DNA of 13,087 nt from Alphaproteobacteria bacterium UBA7488 (GCA_002477185.1 DLOI01000023.1:11493-24579), one strand, 5' to 3'; shown: positions 1 through 7,467, counted from the stretch's first letter. Program-made: numbers and translations. The notes: generated from the letters alone by a model not told the origin.

Positions 1-1325
1 GACGTGATGAATTTGCGCGTTTGGGCGCGCCTGAACAATTGAGCCGCCCACATTTGGTGTTGACCGACCTCCGTTGTGACAATCGGATTTTTGCCGTCAA
101 TAAGTTGATACACTTTTTGGATAACGGCAATCGGGCTGAGCTTGTCTGATTTGACGCGCTTTAAAGTTTTTTTGCTTTTCCAATCGGCAATCAATTCAAT
201 CCATTCTTGGCGCGGCTTTTCATTGATTTTAAAATCGGTGTGTTTTAATTCGTTGTTCATGACTTCCAAAACATTTTTGGCATCGCCGACAATCGGAATA
301 TGAACGGGGACATTTTTGCTGATAGAGCAGGGGTCAATATCAATGTGTATGATTTTTGCATTCTTGGCAAAGTATTTTAAATTTCCTGTTACACGGTCGT
401 TGAAACGTGTGCCAACGGCTAAAATAACGTCCGCATGGTGTACGGCATAGTTTGACCAATATGACCCGTGCATGCCGATAAGCCCTAACTTTTTATCATG
501 GTCGCCTTCATATGCGCCAATGCCCATCAATGTGCTGACCACCGGGATGTTCATTAAATCCGCCAAATCTCTTAAATTTTCCTCTGCTTTTGAAGCAATA
601 ACGCCGCCGCCCGCGATAATAAGCGGTTTTTCGGCACCGGCCAATAATTTAAGTGCCGCCAAAATTTGTTTGTGGTGCCCTTTATAGGTTGGATTATATC
701 CCGGCAAATCAACAGATTTGGGATATTCAAACTTTGTTTTGGCATCCAACATATCTTTGGGCATATCCACAACGACGGGACCCGGTTTGCCCGTTGTGGC
801 AATATGGAAAGCTTCCTTAATCGTGCGTGCCAAATCCTTGACATCTTTAACCAAATAATTGTGTTTGCAACAAGACCGCGTAATGCCGACAATGTCCGCT
901 TCTTGAAATGCGTCGTTGCCAATTAATTTGGAACCGACTTGTCCCGTGAAAACAACCAACGGATACCCGTCATAGTAAGCATTCGCGATGCCCGTGATGG
1001 CATTGCAAGCTCCGGGGCCGGATGTCACCAGCGCAACACCCGCTTTGCCCGATACGCGTGCATACCCTTCGGCGGCGTGGATGGCGGCTTGTTCATGGCG
1101 GACAAGGTAATGTTTAATTTGTTTTGTATGATATAATTCTTCATATAAACCGATGACCGAACCGCCGGGATAACCGAAAATATCGGTAACACCCTCAGCA
1201 ATTAAAGATTGAATGAAAATTTGCGAACCGGTCAGTATTTCACCTTCATGAAGAGGCTGAAAACCTGCGTCATTTTTATGGGGATTTTTTGTTTTTTGTT
1301 GAGGTTGTTTTTTTAATTGACACAT
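1..1325 (-). CDS. ilvB: Acetolactate synthase large subunit (partial, C-terminus beyond window)
   Basis: Catalyses the ThDP-dependent condensation of pyruvate to 2-acetolactate (or with 2-oxobutyrate), the first common step of branched-chain amino acid synthesis in the cytosol; it normally pairs with a small regulatory subunit (IlvH/IlvN), not seen here. Reading the minus strand from ATG at 1325 gives about 441 codons without a stop. Family marks include FGYPGG (residues 50-55), RHEQAAIHAAEGYAR with the expected catalytic Glu at residue 78, and TSGPGACNAITGIANAYYD. The family is usually about 560-600 residues, so about a quarter is missing at the window edge. An unusual Lys/Gln-rich N-terminal extension of about 28 residues precedes the conserved core. 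GGAG lies 7 nt before the ATG, supporting this start. The family call is secure; ilvB versus ilvI/ilvG naming cannot be settled. Confidence 0.93.
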   Translation of the reverse strand, partial: MCQLKKQPQQKTKNPHKNDAGFQPLHEGEILTGSQIFIQSLIAEGVTDIFGYPGGSVIGLYEELYHTKQIKHYLVRHEQAAIHAAEGYARVSGKAGVALVTSGPGACNAITGIANAYYDGYPLVVFTGQVGSKLIGNDAFQEADIVGITRSCCKHNYLVKDVKDLARTIKEAFHIATTGKPGPVVVDMPKDMLDAKTKFEYPKSVDLPGYNPTYKGHHKQILAALKLLAGAEKPLIIAGGGVIASKAEENLRDLADLMNIPVVSTLMGIGAYEGDHDKKLGLIGMHGSYWSNYAVHHADVILAVGTRFNDRVTGNLKYFAKNAKIIHIDIDPCSISKNVPVHIPIVGDAKNVLEVMNNELKHTDFKINEKPRQEWIELIADWKSKKTLKRVKSDKLSPIAVIQKVYQLIDGKNPIVTTEVGQHQMWAAQLFRRAQTRKFIT

Positions 1326-1353
1326 TGATTTACTCCATACTTTTAAGTCGCTT

Positions 1354-1382
1354 ATCCTACATAAAATCCTATAGTGTGTCAA
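1354..1382 (-). promoter_or_regulatory. Predicted sigma70 promoter of ilvB
   Basis: On the minus strand TTGACA (1377-1382) is followed by a 17-bp spacer and TAGGAT (1354-1359). The -35 box is consensus and the -10 matches 4 of 6. It would start transcription near 1347, leaving a short leader of about 20 nt with the GGAG ribosome site. No attenuator-type leader peptide is visible. Confidence 0.6.
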
Positions 1383-1444
1383 GCATTCATAACTTACAAA
1401 TGATATAAAAAGTAAATAAATGTGGTTTTTTATCAAAAGTTGTG

Positions 1445-1450
1445 TATAAT
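1445..1450 (+). promoter_or_regulatory. Possible -10 box for the RsmB/NOP methyltransferase gene
   Basis: A perfect TATAAT sits 72 bp before the methyltransferase start, but the -35 position (GTGGTT, 1422-1427) is poor. A second candidate, TATAAC at 1464-1469 with TTGTGT 18 bp upstream, is also possible. The region is very AT-rich, so chance matches are likely. Confidence 0.35.
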
Positions 1451-1521
1451 AACTTAAACATTGTATAACTTAAGAAATTATCTTTTTCATCCAATTTTTA
1501 AAATATGAAAAGGCATTTTAA

Positions 1522-2643
1522 ATGACTAGGGAAGAATTCATCAAAACAGCGGCATTTTTGTTGGAAAAAATTGATAAGCGCGGCGGCTCTGCCAACGAAA
1601 TTATCAGCAAATACACCGCAACGCATAAATATATCGCGGGGGATGATCGCAAAGAATTGTTGAATTTGGTTTGGGCGCTGATACGCCATAAAGCCCGTTT
1701 GGAATTTTTGTGCCCGAATGCTTCATGGGCGGATAAAACGGTTTGCTTTTTATCCGTGATGGGGGATGATTATCAAACTCAAAATTTTGATGAACTTGCA
1801 AAAGTTCAATTATCCCATGCACCCGATGCCGTTAAGTGGGAAGTGCCCGCATGGATTATCCCCCATATCCCCGAAGCCGAAAACGAATTGTCGCGGATGA
1901 AAAATAACGCTCCGATAGTGTTGCGCGCGAACGGAAATCGTGATGAAATCATGCAAGAATTACTTAATGAAGGGATTGAAGTATCAAAAACAACTAACTC
2001 AATTTATGGGTTAATTTTAAAAAATTATCAAAATTTAACTGAGACAAAATTTTATAAAAAGGGCCTCATAGAAATTCAAGATGAGGGCGCCCAAATGGTT
2101 GCTTTGGATATTGGTGTCAAGCCGCGCGAAAGTGTTTTTGATTTTTGCGCCGGTGCCGGGGGCAAGACCCTTATTTTTGCTCAGATGATGCAAAACAAAG
2201 GATTTATTCAAGCCTATGACGCTTTGCCGAAACGGTTGTTTGAATTGGTTAAACGTGCACGGCGTGCGGGCATCAGTATCGTAAAAACCGTGACGCGTTT
2301 GCCCAAGCCCGATAAAAAATTTGACCATGTGGTTGTGGATGCGCCTTGTACAGGAACGGGTACATGGCGGCGCATGCCAGATATGAAATGGAAATTGAAC
2401 GAAAAGCAACTGAAAAAAACGGTTCAACTGCAAAGCGAAATTTTAAACCGTGCAGCGGATTATGTTAAACCGGGACATTTTTTATCGTATATCACTTGTT
2501 CATTAACCGTTGATGAAAACGAAGCGCAAGTTGAAAGCTTTTTAAGTTCACATCCGCGTTATAAAAAAGTATTTGAAAAACGTTATTCGCCATATGGGAC
2601 GGGTACTGACGGTTTTTATTTGTGTATGATGCAAAGACGTTGA
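1522..2643 (+). CDS. RsmB/NOP family class I SAM-dependent RNA (cytosine-C5) methyltransferase
   Basis: Predicted to transfer a methyl group from S-adenosylmethionine to C5 of a cytosine in rRNA or another RNA. The C-terminal half has the family motifs in order: FDFCAGAGGKT (SAM-binding loop, residues 206-216), an acidic motif AYDA (231-234), VVDAPCTGTG with Cys276, and SYITCS with Cys326; the two cysteines are the expected release and nucleophile residues. The N-terminal part (about 1-180) is divergent and lacks an obvious NusB-like domain; at 373 residues it is shorter than E. coli RsmB (429). The start has AAAAGG about 9 nt upstream. A six-codon ATG frame from 1505 ends in a TGA that overlaps this ATG, probably by chance. 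The substrate (16S rRNA m5C967 or another site) cannot be told from sequence. Confidence 0.88.
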   Translation: MTREEFIKTAAFLLEKIDKRGGSANEIISKYTATHKYIAGDDRKELLNLVWALIRHKARLEFLCPNASWADKTVCFLSVMGDDYQTQNFDELAKVQLSHAPDAVKWEVPAWIIPHIPEAENELSRMKNNAPIVLRANGNRDEIMQELLNEGIEVSKTTNSIYGLILKNYQNLTETKFYKKGLIEIQDEGAQMVALDIGVKPRESVFDFCAGAGGKTLIFAQMMQNKGFIQAYDALPKRLFELVKRARRAGISIVKTVTRLPKPDKKFDHVVVDAPCTGTGTWRRMPDMKWKLNEKQLKKTVQLQSEILNRAADYVKPGHFLSYITCSLTVDENEAQVESFLSSHPRYKKVFEKRYSPYGTGTDGFYLCMMQRR

Positions 2644-2656
2644 CATGGTTTTTAAA

Positions 2657-2704
2657 GTGTTGCATCTTTTAAGATAAACACGGTGTTGGGGAACATTTTT
2701 TTAT
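2657..2704 (+). terminator. Candidate terminator between convergent genes
   Basis: Two small hairpins follow the methyltransferase stop: GTGTT (2657-2661) with AACAC (2677-2681) around an inner ATCT/AGAT stem, then GTGTT (2683-2687), loop GGGG, AACAT (2692-2696), running into seven T residues (2696-2702). The second is terminator-like for plus-strand transcription but has only five pairs, one of them G-U. Confidence 0.45.
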
Positions 2705-2705
2705 T

Positions 2706-3614
2706 TTACCTGATTTTAGCGCATTGGCGACAGCGAGCTAAAAAATTCATCAATTTCGATGGCTTTTGAATGGCTTTGGCGCGATAAGCTTTTGGCGAAA
2801 CAGCGGGTAAATATTTATAGTAGGTATCGTTCGAATCTTTATGGATTTCAAAACCGCGTATATTATATTGAGATAAATAAAACCGTTTTTGCCATGCAAT
2901 ATAATCTCTAGGTTTCGGTTCCGTCAAATCCCCGTTTGCATCTAATGGATGGTCCGGGACAGTACAACACGTTTTAACTTTTTTACGGTCCAGCAAAAAT
3001 AATTCATCAGCTTTAGATAACACATTACAGGCCGTGTCGTCAACACCCATCCAGTAATCGAATATGCGTACATGTTCTTGGGTCAAATCGGCAATCATAT
3101 CGGACAGCCCCATCCCTTTTTGTGTTGTATAGAGCGTCATTGAATGGTGTTTTAAATAAAGATGTTGATTTTTATCATAGGTACCACAAGCCATCACATA
3201 TGCGTCTATCCCTTTTTGACGCAATAAATAGGCGCCCATAAAAGCTGTCTCGACACAAGTAAACATGCGCGATTTTTGAATGTGTGTTAATTTTGTTTGA
3301 TAATCAATTGAATCATGAATTAATTTTACCATATTGTCTTGATTGTCAAGCCATAACAACAAACCTTTTGCCACCACTGCTTTTTGTGCAGGCGTTAACC
3401 CGAAGTGATTGCCAAATTCATAATAATGTCGCAACAGGGATGGTGAAATCATTGATTCCCATGGTAGTAGGGCGCTCATTTTGTGCATAATTTCTGCCCC
3501 GATACTGTTTGGTACAACGTTTTGATTTTCGGGCAACAGTTGTTTAATCACAGGATAAATATCATGTGAGATGATTTCTTGTATAGGGCGCTTATCATTT
3601 GATGTCTGTGTCAT
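2706..3614 (-). CDS. Unrecognised 302-residue protein, possible papain/transglutaminase-like fold
   Basis: I do not recognise this family by name. It looks cytosolic, without a signal peptide or membrane helices. The central part reads like a transglutaminase/papain-type core: Cys120 at the start of a predicted helix (FTCVETAFMGAYLLRQKGI), His157 in a strand-like stretch (HHSMTLY) and Asp186 in RIFDYWMG, in the Cys-His-Asp order used by such enzymes. Residues 40-100 look helical. The C-terminus (about 275-302) is basic and contains Cys295 and Cys298. The mRNA start lacks a Shine-Dalgarno site, while a near-consensus promoter places the transcript start at the ATG, so translation may be leaderless. 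It converges on the methyltransferase gene and stands as its own unit. The gene is secure; any catalytic activity is inference. Confidence 0.7.
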   Translation of the reverse strand: MTQTSNDKRPIQEIISHDIYPVIKQLLPENQNVVPNSIGAEIMHKMSALLPWESMISPSLLRHYYEFGNHFGLTPAQKAVVAKGLLLWLDNQDNMVKLIHDSIDYQTKLTHIQKSRMFTCVETAFMGAYLLRQKGIDAYVMACGTYDKNQHLYLKHHSMTLYTTQKGMGLSDMIADLTQEHVRIFDYWMGVDDTACNVLSKADELFLLDRKKVKTCCTVPDHPLDANGDLTEPKPRDYIAWQKRFYLSQYNIRGFEIHKDSNDTYYKYLPAVSPKAYRAKAIQKPSKLMNFLARCRQCAKIR

Positions 3615-3621
3615 AATAAAG

Positions 3622-3650
3622 AGTATAAATCAAATTTTCTTTATTGTAAA
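3622..3650 (-). promoter_or_regulatory. Near-consensus promoter predicting a leaderless mRNA
   Basis: Minus strand TTTACA (3645-3650), 17-bp spacer, TATACT (3622-3627), each 5 of 6 to consensus. Seven bases separate the -10 box from the A of the ATG at 3614, so the natural start point is at or within 3 nt of the start codon. Confidence 0.6.
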
Positions 3651-3747
3651 GGAAAAAATTGACAGAATTTAAGATTGTGATTTTTTTTATAAAAACGGAT
3701 GATGTTTATTTAAATTGATATTGAACGAAATGGAATTTTTGAAAAGT

Positions 3748-4281
3748 TTATATTTCATAGTTAAATGCCTGTTGCCAAATGAATTTTCGGGACAAAAGTG
3801 TTTCCATCGGTATATTTTTTAAAAAGTAATCTAACGCATAATGCGTCGCGCGGTGCCCGATGATTAAAACTTTACCATTGGGATATTTTTGTTTTAAGTC
3901 TTCTAAAAAGGATTTCATACGGGCATTCGTTTGTATATAACTTTCCCCGTTTGCAAATGGTGTATGCAACCTGTTTATTTTTTCGGGCTCAACGATTGAA
4001 TTGGGATAACACGTCAAATCCCCATAATCGCATTCGCGCAAACGTTTGTCGGTTAAAATGGGAATCTGACGTTCCTTAAAGGCAATCGTTGCTGTATCAA
4101 TCGCGCGACTTAAATCTGAAGTAAAAATAACATCATAGTGTTCGTTTTTTTGCCGTTCGCCCAATTCCATTGCTTGTTGTTTTCCTAAATCTGACAATTT
4201 GACATCATTCCAACCCGAGGCGAGTTTGGCTTCATTGTCAAGGGTTGTTGAATGAGTTACAAAAGTTATTTTTAAGGGCAT
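3748..4281 (-). CDS. Histidine phosphatase superfamily protein (phosphoglycerate mutase-like)
   Basis: A cytosolic phosphohydrolase-type fold that normally uses a phospho-histidine intermediate. The N-terminal motif reads FVTHSTTLDN where the family has RHG: His9 is kept, but the usual Arg is Thr and the Gly is Ser. Other marks are present: TSDLSRAIDTA (residues 54-64, the usual S-x-L-x-R-A segment), LRECDYGDL (about 81-89) and GHRATHYAL with the second catalytic His at 143. At 177 residues it is a compact member without an inserted lid. It lies 21 bp downstream of the NUDIX gene on the same strand, so the two are probably cotranscribed and may both act on small phosphorylated metabolites. 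The ribosome site is weak (GAAAGAA). The substrate is unknown. Confidence 0.78.
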   Translation of the reverse strand: MPLKITFVTHSTTLDNEAKLASGWNDVKLSDLGKQQAMELGERQKNEHYDVIFTSDLSRAIDTATIAFKERQIPILTDKRLRECDYGDLTCYPNSIVEPEKINRLHTPFANGESYIQTNARMKSFLEDLKQKYPNGKVLIIGHRATHYALDYFLKNIPMETLLSRKFIWQQAFNYEI

Positions 4282-4302
4282 AAATTATTCTTTCATTTTT
4301 AG

Positions 4303-4917
4303 TTAATCAAAAATAACCTGCCAATTGGGATTGTGGGCGGCTTCAAAACACATTTTTAATTGATTGAGAGATGTTTTTTCCTCGGCGATGGGCGAGGGTA
4401 ATTCGCCAATCCCAAAAAAACCGATTCCTTGGGTTTCAATATTATCTTTAAATTCCCCGCCCAATAGTTCGCATAAAACAAAAACTTTGCAAATACCGAA
4501 TGCAAGCGGCGGCATTTGTTGTACTTTTCTGTCATTTAAAGCAATAAGGCGGACAGGTTTAACATCCAAGCCCGCTTCTTCTTTTGTTTCTTTTATCGTA
4601 TTGGCGCGAATGGAAGAATTGACATCTATCCAACCGCCCGGTAATGTCCAACGTCCGTCATGCTCTTGAACCATTAACAACTTATTATCCTTAAAAACAA
4701 CTGCACGAGTATCCATTTTGGGCGTTTGATAACCGCTTTCACAACAAAATAAGTCTTTTATTTTTTTGAATTCTAAATCGCTTATCTGGGCTATCATTTC
4801 GGCAGAAATATCACGGATACGATTAAATCGTTCTATGTCAAATTTGTCCTTTGAATAAGCCAACCCATTTTGCGCCAATGCTTGCAGTTCAATAGCCCAA
4901 TCAATTAATTTATCCAT
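4303..4917 (-). CDS. NUDIX hydrolase with N-terminal helical domain
   Basis: Predicted to hydrolyse a nucleoside-diphosphate-linked compound; the layout, a helical N-terminal segment (about 1-60) before the NUDIX fold, resembles ADP-ribose or nucleotide-sugar pyrophosphatases of the YjhB type. The NUDIX box spans G95-L117: LPGGWIDVN, then TIKETKEEAGL. The metal-binding glutamates E110, E113 and E114 are present. The first Glu of the textbook box is Ser101 and the Arg of the RE pair is Lys109; similar variants occur in related enzymes, so activity is still likely. AAAGGAG lies 6 nt before the ATG, a strong ribosome site. It is the first gene of a two-gene unit with the histidine-phosphatase-like gene. 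The true substrate cannot be read from sequence. Confidence 0.88.
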   Translation of the reverse strand: MDKLIDWAIELQALAQNGLAYSKDKFDIERFNRIRDISAEMIAQISDLEFKKIKDLFCCESGYQTPKMDTRAVVFKDNKLLMVQEHDGRWTLPGGWIDVNSSIRANTIKETKEEAGLDVKPVRLIALNDRKVQQMPPLAFGICKVFVLCELLGGEFKDNIETQGIGFFGIGELPSPIAEEKTSLNQLKMCFEAAHNPNWQVIFD

Positions 4918-4938
4918 TCCACACTCCTTTTTATAAAT

Positions 4939-4967
4939 ATTTTATGATAGATTTAAAGAAATTACAA
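4939..4967 (-). promoter_or_regulatory. Predicted promoter of the NUDIX/histidine-phosphatase unit
   Basis: Minus strand TTGTAA (4962-4967), 17-bp spacer, TAAAAT (4939-4944). Transcription would start near 4932, just ahead of the AAAGGAG ribosome site. Confidence 0.5.
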
Positions 4968-5054
4968 GCACGATTGGCTTGTGTTGAAGGATAGGTGTGT
5001 AAAAATATTTAAGGTATAAAATGGTGCTTTTTTGTTGACGGAATTTGAAACTCG

Positions 5055-5459
5055 ATGGATAATGATGCCTACAGTTTGAAATTAAAACCGTTAAAAGCAC
5101 ATATGACAGAAGACATTTTTGGAAAATTAGCGCATTCTAAATTCCGCAGCCGTTTTCATTTAAACGCAAATGACAAGGCGTATGTGACGCAAAAAGGCTT
5201 GGATGTTATTTGTGCTCATGCCGCTGATTTCATTGCAAAACGTTTAGCGCCGGCTGTTATCCCCAATGATGGCAAACAAACGCCGATGCACGGTCATCCC
5301 GTTTTTATTGCCCAGCATGCTTGTGCCTGTTGTTGTCGTGGATGTTTAAACAAATGGCATCATATCGAAACGGGTCGCGCCTTGACTGATGCCGAGCAAG
5401 CTTATATCGTTGATATTTTAATGGCTTGGATACAAAAAGAAATGAAAACACAATATTAA
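5055..5459 (+). CDS. DUF4186 family protein
   Basis: A small 134-residue protein of unknown function matching the DUF4186 pattern as I know it: FRSRFHL (about 30-36), a KGLDVICAHAADFIAKRLAP helix, NDGKQTPMHGHPVFIAQHA, and the Cys-rich HACACCCRGCLNKWHHI segment (about 88-104). The conserved Cys and His residues suggest metal binding, which is inference. There is no signal peptide or membrane segment. The ATG at 5055 has only a weak GGAA upstream; Met17 (5103) is an alternative start that would remove a non-conserved tail. A TATAAA at 5015-5020 is a possible -10 box with no good -35. It diverges from the NUDIX unit and precedes zupT by 116 bp, with a separate promoter for zupT. Confidence 0.82.
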   Translation: MDNDAYSLKLKPLKAHMTEDIFGKLAHSKFRSRFHLNANDKAYVTQKGLDVICAHAADFIAKRLAPAVIPNDGKQTPMHGHPVFIAQHACACCCRGCLNKWHHIETGRALTDAEQAYIVDILMAWIQKEMKTQY

Positions 5460-5470
5460 TTTTCTTTTTT
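5434..5470 (+). terminator. Weak A/T-only terminator-like hairpin at the end of the DUF4186 gene
   Basis: AAAAAGAAA (5434-5442) can pair with TTTCTTTTT (from 5461), ending in a T-run. The loop contains the stop codon and the stem has one G-C pair, so stability is low. Confidence 0.25.
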
Positions 5471-5517
5471 GGGGGCATCAGTCATTATAAAAATTTTTGT
5501 ATAACACTCTATAAAAC

Positions 5518-5546
5518 TTGAAATCTTCAAAAAAGCGTTCCATACT
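5518..5546 (+). promoter_or_regulatory. Predicted promoter of zupT
   Basis: TTGAAA (5518-5523), 17-bp spacer, CATACT (5541-5546); the predicted start is near 5553, followed by the strong ribosome site AAAGGGAGA. I see no clear Zur or Fur palindrome. Confidence 0.45.
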
Positions 5547-5575
5547 TGCATAAAGATATATAAAGGGAGATTCAT

Positions 5576-6382
5576 ATGGGCAATTTTTGGTTTGCATTTT
5601 CACTGACTTTACTGGCAGGCCTAGCGACCGGTATTGGGTCAGTCCTTGCTTTTTTTACGCGTAAATTCGATACGCGTTTTTTGGCAGTTGCTTTGGGTTT
5701 TTCGGCAGGCGTCATGATTTTTATTTCTTTCACAGACTTGTTGCCGTTGGCTATTACAACTTTAATGCCCGTCTATAGTAAAAAGGGCGAGTTGATGGTT
5801 TTTGCTGTTTTTTTCTTGGCTGTTATATTAACAGCTCTGATTGATATGGTCATACCCAATAGCGAAAATCCTCATGAATTGCTTAAAGATAAAGAAGAAA
5901 TGCAGGAAATCAAAGAAGTACGCCATCAGCCTAAAAAACTACTAAGATTGGGACTGTTTACCGCTGTTGCTTTAGCATTACATAATTTGCCCGAAGGGCT
6001 AGCCACATTTGTGAGTGCAATGCAGGCACCATCACTTGCTTATCCGATTGCACTTGCTATTGCTATTCATAATATCCCGGAAGGTATTGCGGTTTCCGTT
6101 CCGATTTATTTTGCAACGGGAAGTCGTAAAAAAGCTTTTGCATATTCATTTCTATCGGGGCTTGCCGAACCGATAGGAGCCTTAATCGGATACGCTTTAT
6201 TAATGCCGTTTTTGAGGGGTGAGTTGTTTGTTTTGGTTTTCCCGTTTGTTGCTGGAATAATGGTTTATATTTCATTTGATGAATTGTTGCCGGCGGCCAG
6301 AGAATATGGGCGTCATCACTTAACGATTATCGGTCTTTTTATCGGGATGTTAATTATGGCTCTCAGTTTGGTGTTGTTATAG
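5576..6382 (+). CDS. zupT: ZIP family divalent metal (zinc) transporter
   Basis: Inner-membrane importer of Zn2+ and other divalent metals. The 268 residues are close to E. coli ZupT (257). About eight hydrophobic segments are visible, with a charged cytoplasmic stretch at about 95-123 (DKEEMQEIKEVRHQPKK). The two metal-site helices carry LHNLPEG (H136, E140) and IHNIPEG (H165, E169), and LAEPIGA (E198) follows in the next helix, as expected for ZIP transporters. AAAGGGAGA 5 nt before the ATG fixes the start. The cas1 gene begins 32 bp after its stop on the same strand, so zupT transcription may read into cas1; a functional link between the two is not implied. Confidence 0.92.
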   Translation: MGNFWFAFSLTLLAGLATGIGSVLAFFTRKFDTRFLAVALGFSAGVMIFISFTDLLPLAITTLMPVYSKKGELMVFAVFFLAVILTALIDMVIPNSENPHELLKDKEEMQEIKEVRHQPKKLLRLGLFTAVALALHNLPEGLATFVSAMQAPSLAYPIALAIAIHNIPEGIAVSVPIYFATGSRKKAFAYSFLSGLAEPIGALIGYALLMPFLRGELFVLVFPFVAGIMVYISFDELLPAAREYGRHHLTIIGLFIGMLIMALSLVLL

Positions 6383-6414
6383 GTATATGGATGCCTTATA
6401 ATATGGAGTAATGT

Positions 6415-7320
6415 ATGGACAAACAAATTATAGAAGTTAATCATGATAATTTTTCATTATTTCTGTATAGAAATTTTTTAATTGTCGAAAATACTGAAAC
6501 ACATAACAAAAGTCAGCTTGATTTGGATACTATATTATCTTTAGTTATATCGGCCAACGATGTGATTTTATCGAAAAATGTTATTAATGCTATTTGTGAA
6601 AAGGGCGCGAATATTATTTTGTGCGATAAGAATTATTTGCCGAGTTCAATCATAACATGTTGTAATGCTCATTGGCTTATAGCACCAAGAATGAAAAATC
6701 AAATTGCTTGTTCGAAACCTTTGCAAAAAAAATTATGGCAAAATATTGTTCAAAATAAAATAATTAATCAAGCTAAAATATTAAAGTACTATTTTCCTGA
6801 TCATCCAGCTGTTTCAAGATTACAGCAATTAGCTAAAAAAACTTTAAGTGATGATGCTGGTAATACTGAAGGGCAAGCAGCTAGTGTTTATTTTAAAGCT
6901 CTTTTTGGTCCTGAATTTGTACGAAATAGAATGCAAAAAGGTGTAAATGCATTACTTAATTACACTTATATCGTTTTGAGAGCTATGGTGGCGCGTGCTG
7001 TAGTTGGGAACGGTTTACTGACATGTTTAGGGATAAAACACTGTATGATAACAAATCCCATGCCTTTAGTAGATGATGTGATCGAACCATTTCGTCCAAT
7101 TGCAGATAGGATTATCTTTGATGTCATCCAAAAGCAAAGTAATAAAGAAAGTATTATTTTAAGCCCTGAGATTAAAAGGGAATTAACATCTATTATAAGT
7201 TTTCCGGTGACCACTGAAAAGGGAAAAATTTCTCTATGCGATGCCATTTATAGTTTTGTCGGCAGTTTGGTCAAAAGCTATGAAGATAAAACTGTTGAAT
7301 TGAAGTATCCTCAATTTTAG
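6415..7320 (+). CDS. cas1: CRISPR-associated endonuclease Cas1 (type II-C)
   Basis: Integrase of the Cas1-Cas2 spacer acquisition complex. At 301 residues it matches type II Cas1. The expected metal ligands are present: Glu152 in NTEGQAASVYF, His209 in LGIKH, and Glu224 in LVDDVIEPFRPIAD; the active site looks intact. GGAG lies 6 nt before the ATG. It sits between zupT and the array, on the same strand as the array and opposite to cas2 and cas9, with the array separating it from cas2. By eye its base composition is more AT-rich than zupT or rplY. No convincing promoter lies in the 32 bp after zupT: a TATAAT at 6397-6402 would start transcription past the ribosome site. Readthrough from zupT is therefore the simplest source of its mRNA. 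Confidence 0.96.
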   Translation: MDKQIIEVNHDNFSLFLYRNFLIVENTETHNKSQLDLDTILSLVISANDVILSKNVINAICEKGANIILCDKNYLPSSIITCCNAHWLIAPRMKNQIACSKPLQKKLWQNIVQNKIINQAKILKYYFPDHPAVSRLQQLAKKTLSDDAGNTEGQAASVYFKALFGPEFVRNRMQKGVNALLNYTYIVLRAMVARAVVGNGLLTCLGIKHCMITNPMPLVDDVIEPFRPIADRIIFDVIQKQSNKESIILSPEIKRELTSIISFPVTTEKGKISLCDAIYSFVGSLVKSYEDKTVELKYPQF

Positions 7321-7337
7321 GTGAAATTTCGAAAATT

Positions 7338-7367
7338 AAAAAGATTTATACGAAGTTGTCTTTTTTT
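7338..7367 (+). terminator. Possible weak terminator between cas1 and the array
   Basis: AAAAAGA (7338-7344) can pair with TCTTTTT (7359-7365) and the T-run continues to 7367, touching the degenerate first repeat. The stem has a single G-C pair and a 14-nt loop, so it is weak. If active it would separate cas1 transcription from the array, which has its own promoters. Confidence 0.35.
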
Positions 7368-7401
7368 GAATATTGATCGTTTAATTAATCTCTGATATAG
7401 T
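7366..7401 (+). repeat. Degenerate terminal repeat at the cas1 end
   Basis: Aligned over 36 bp it has seven mismatches (positions 1, 3, 5, 6, 7, 12 and 16) and is identical over positions 17-36. The extended -10 box (TGATATAGT) is intact and TTGATC stands in the -35 position at the same 17-bp spacing. The 5' part, which would pair with the tracrRNA lower stem, is lost. A decayed end repeat usually marks the oldest (trailer) end. Confidence 0.85.
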
Positions 7402-7438
7402 ACGAAAATCCCGAACTTTTAGAGGCTAACAGTTATAG

Positions 7439-7467
7439 TTGACCGTCTAATTAATCTCTGATATAGT
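7439..7467 (+). promoter_or_regulatory. Promoter inside the CRISPR repeat (shown for the first intact repeat; present in all eight)
   Basis: TTGACC (repeat positions 8-13) and TATAGT (31-36) are 17 bp apart, and TG at 28-29 forms an extended -10 element. The predicted start is about 7 nt into the following spacer. Repeat-internal crRNA promoters are known for N. meningitidis and C. jejuni; this repeat also carries a good -35. Confidence 0.7.

Noticed and set aside
572..1136. Short open frames on both strands within the first kilobase.
   Set aside because: They are out-of-frame shadows of the acetolactate synthase gene, whose minus-strand frame is open across the whole segment.
1505..1525. 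Six-codon frame (MKRHFK) whose stop overlaps the methyltransferase ATG, as a leader peptide.
   Set aside because: It is very short, lacks its own ribosome site and has no attenuator structure; chance is likely.
3659..3664. Plus-strand TTGACA as part of a promoter.
   Set aside because: No -10 box follows at a proper distance and there is no plus-strand gene or RNA downstream.
6397..6402. TATAAT as a cas1 promoter.
   Set aside because: The implied start would lie at or beyond the GGAG ribosome site, and the -35 region is poor.
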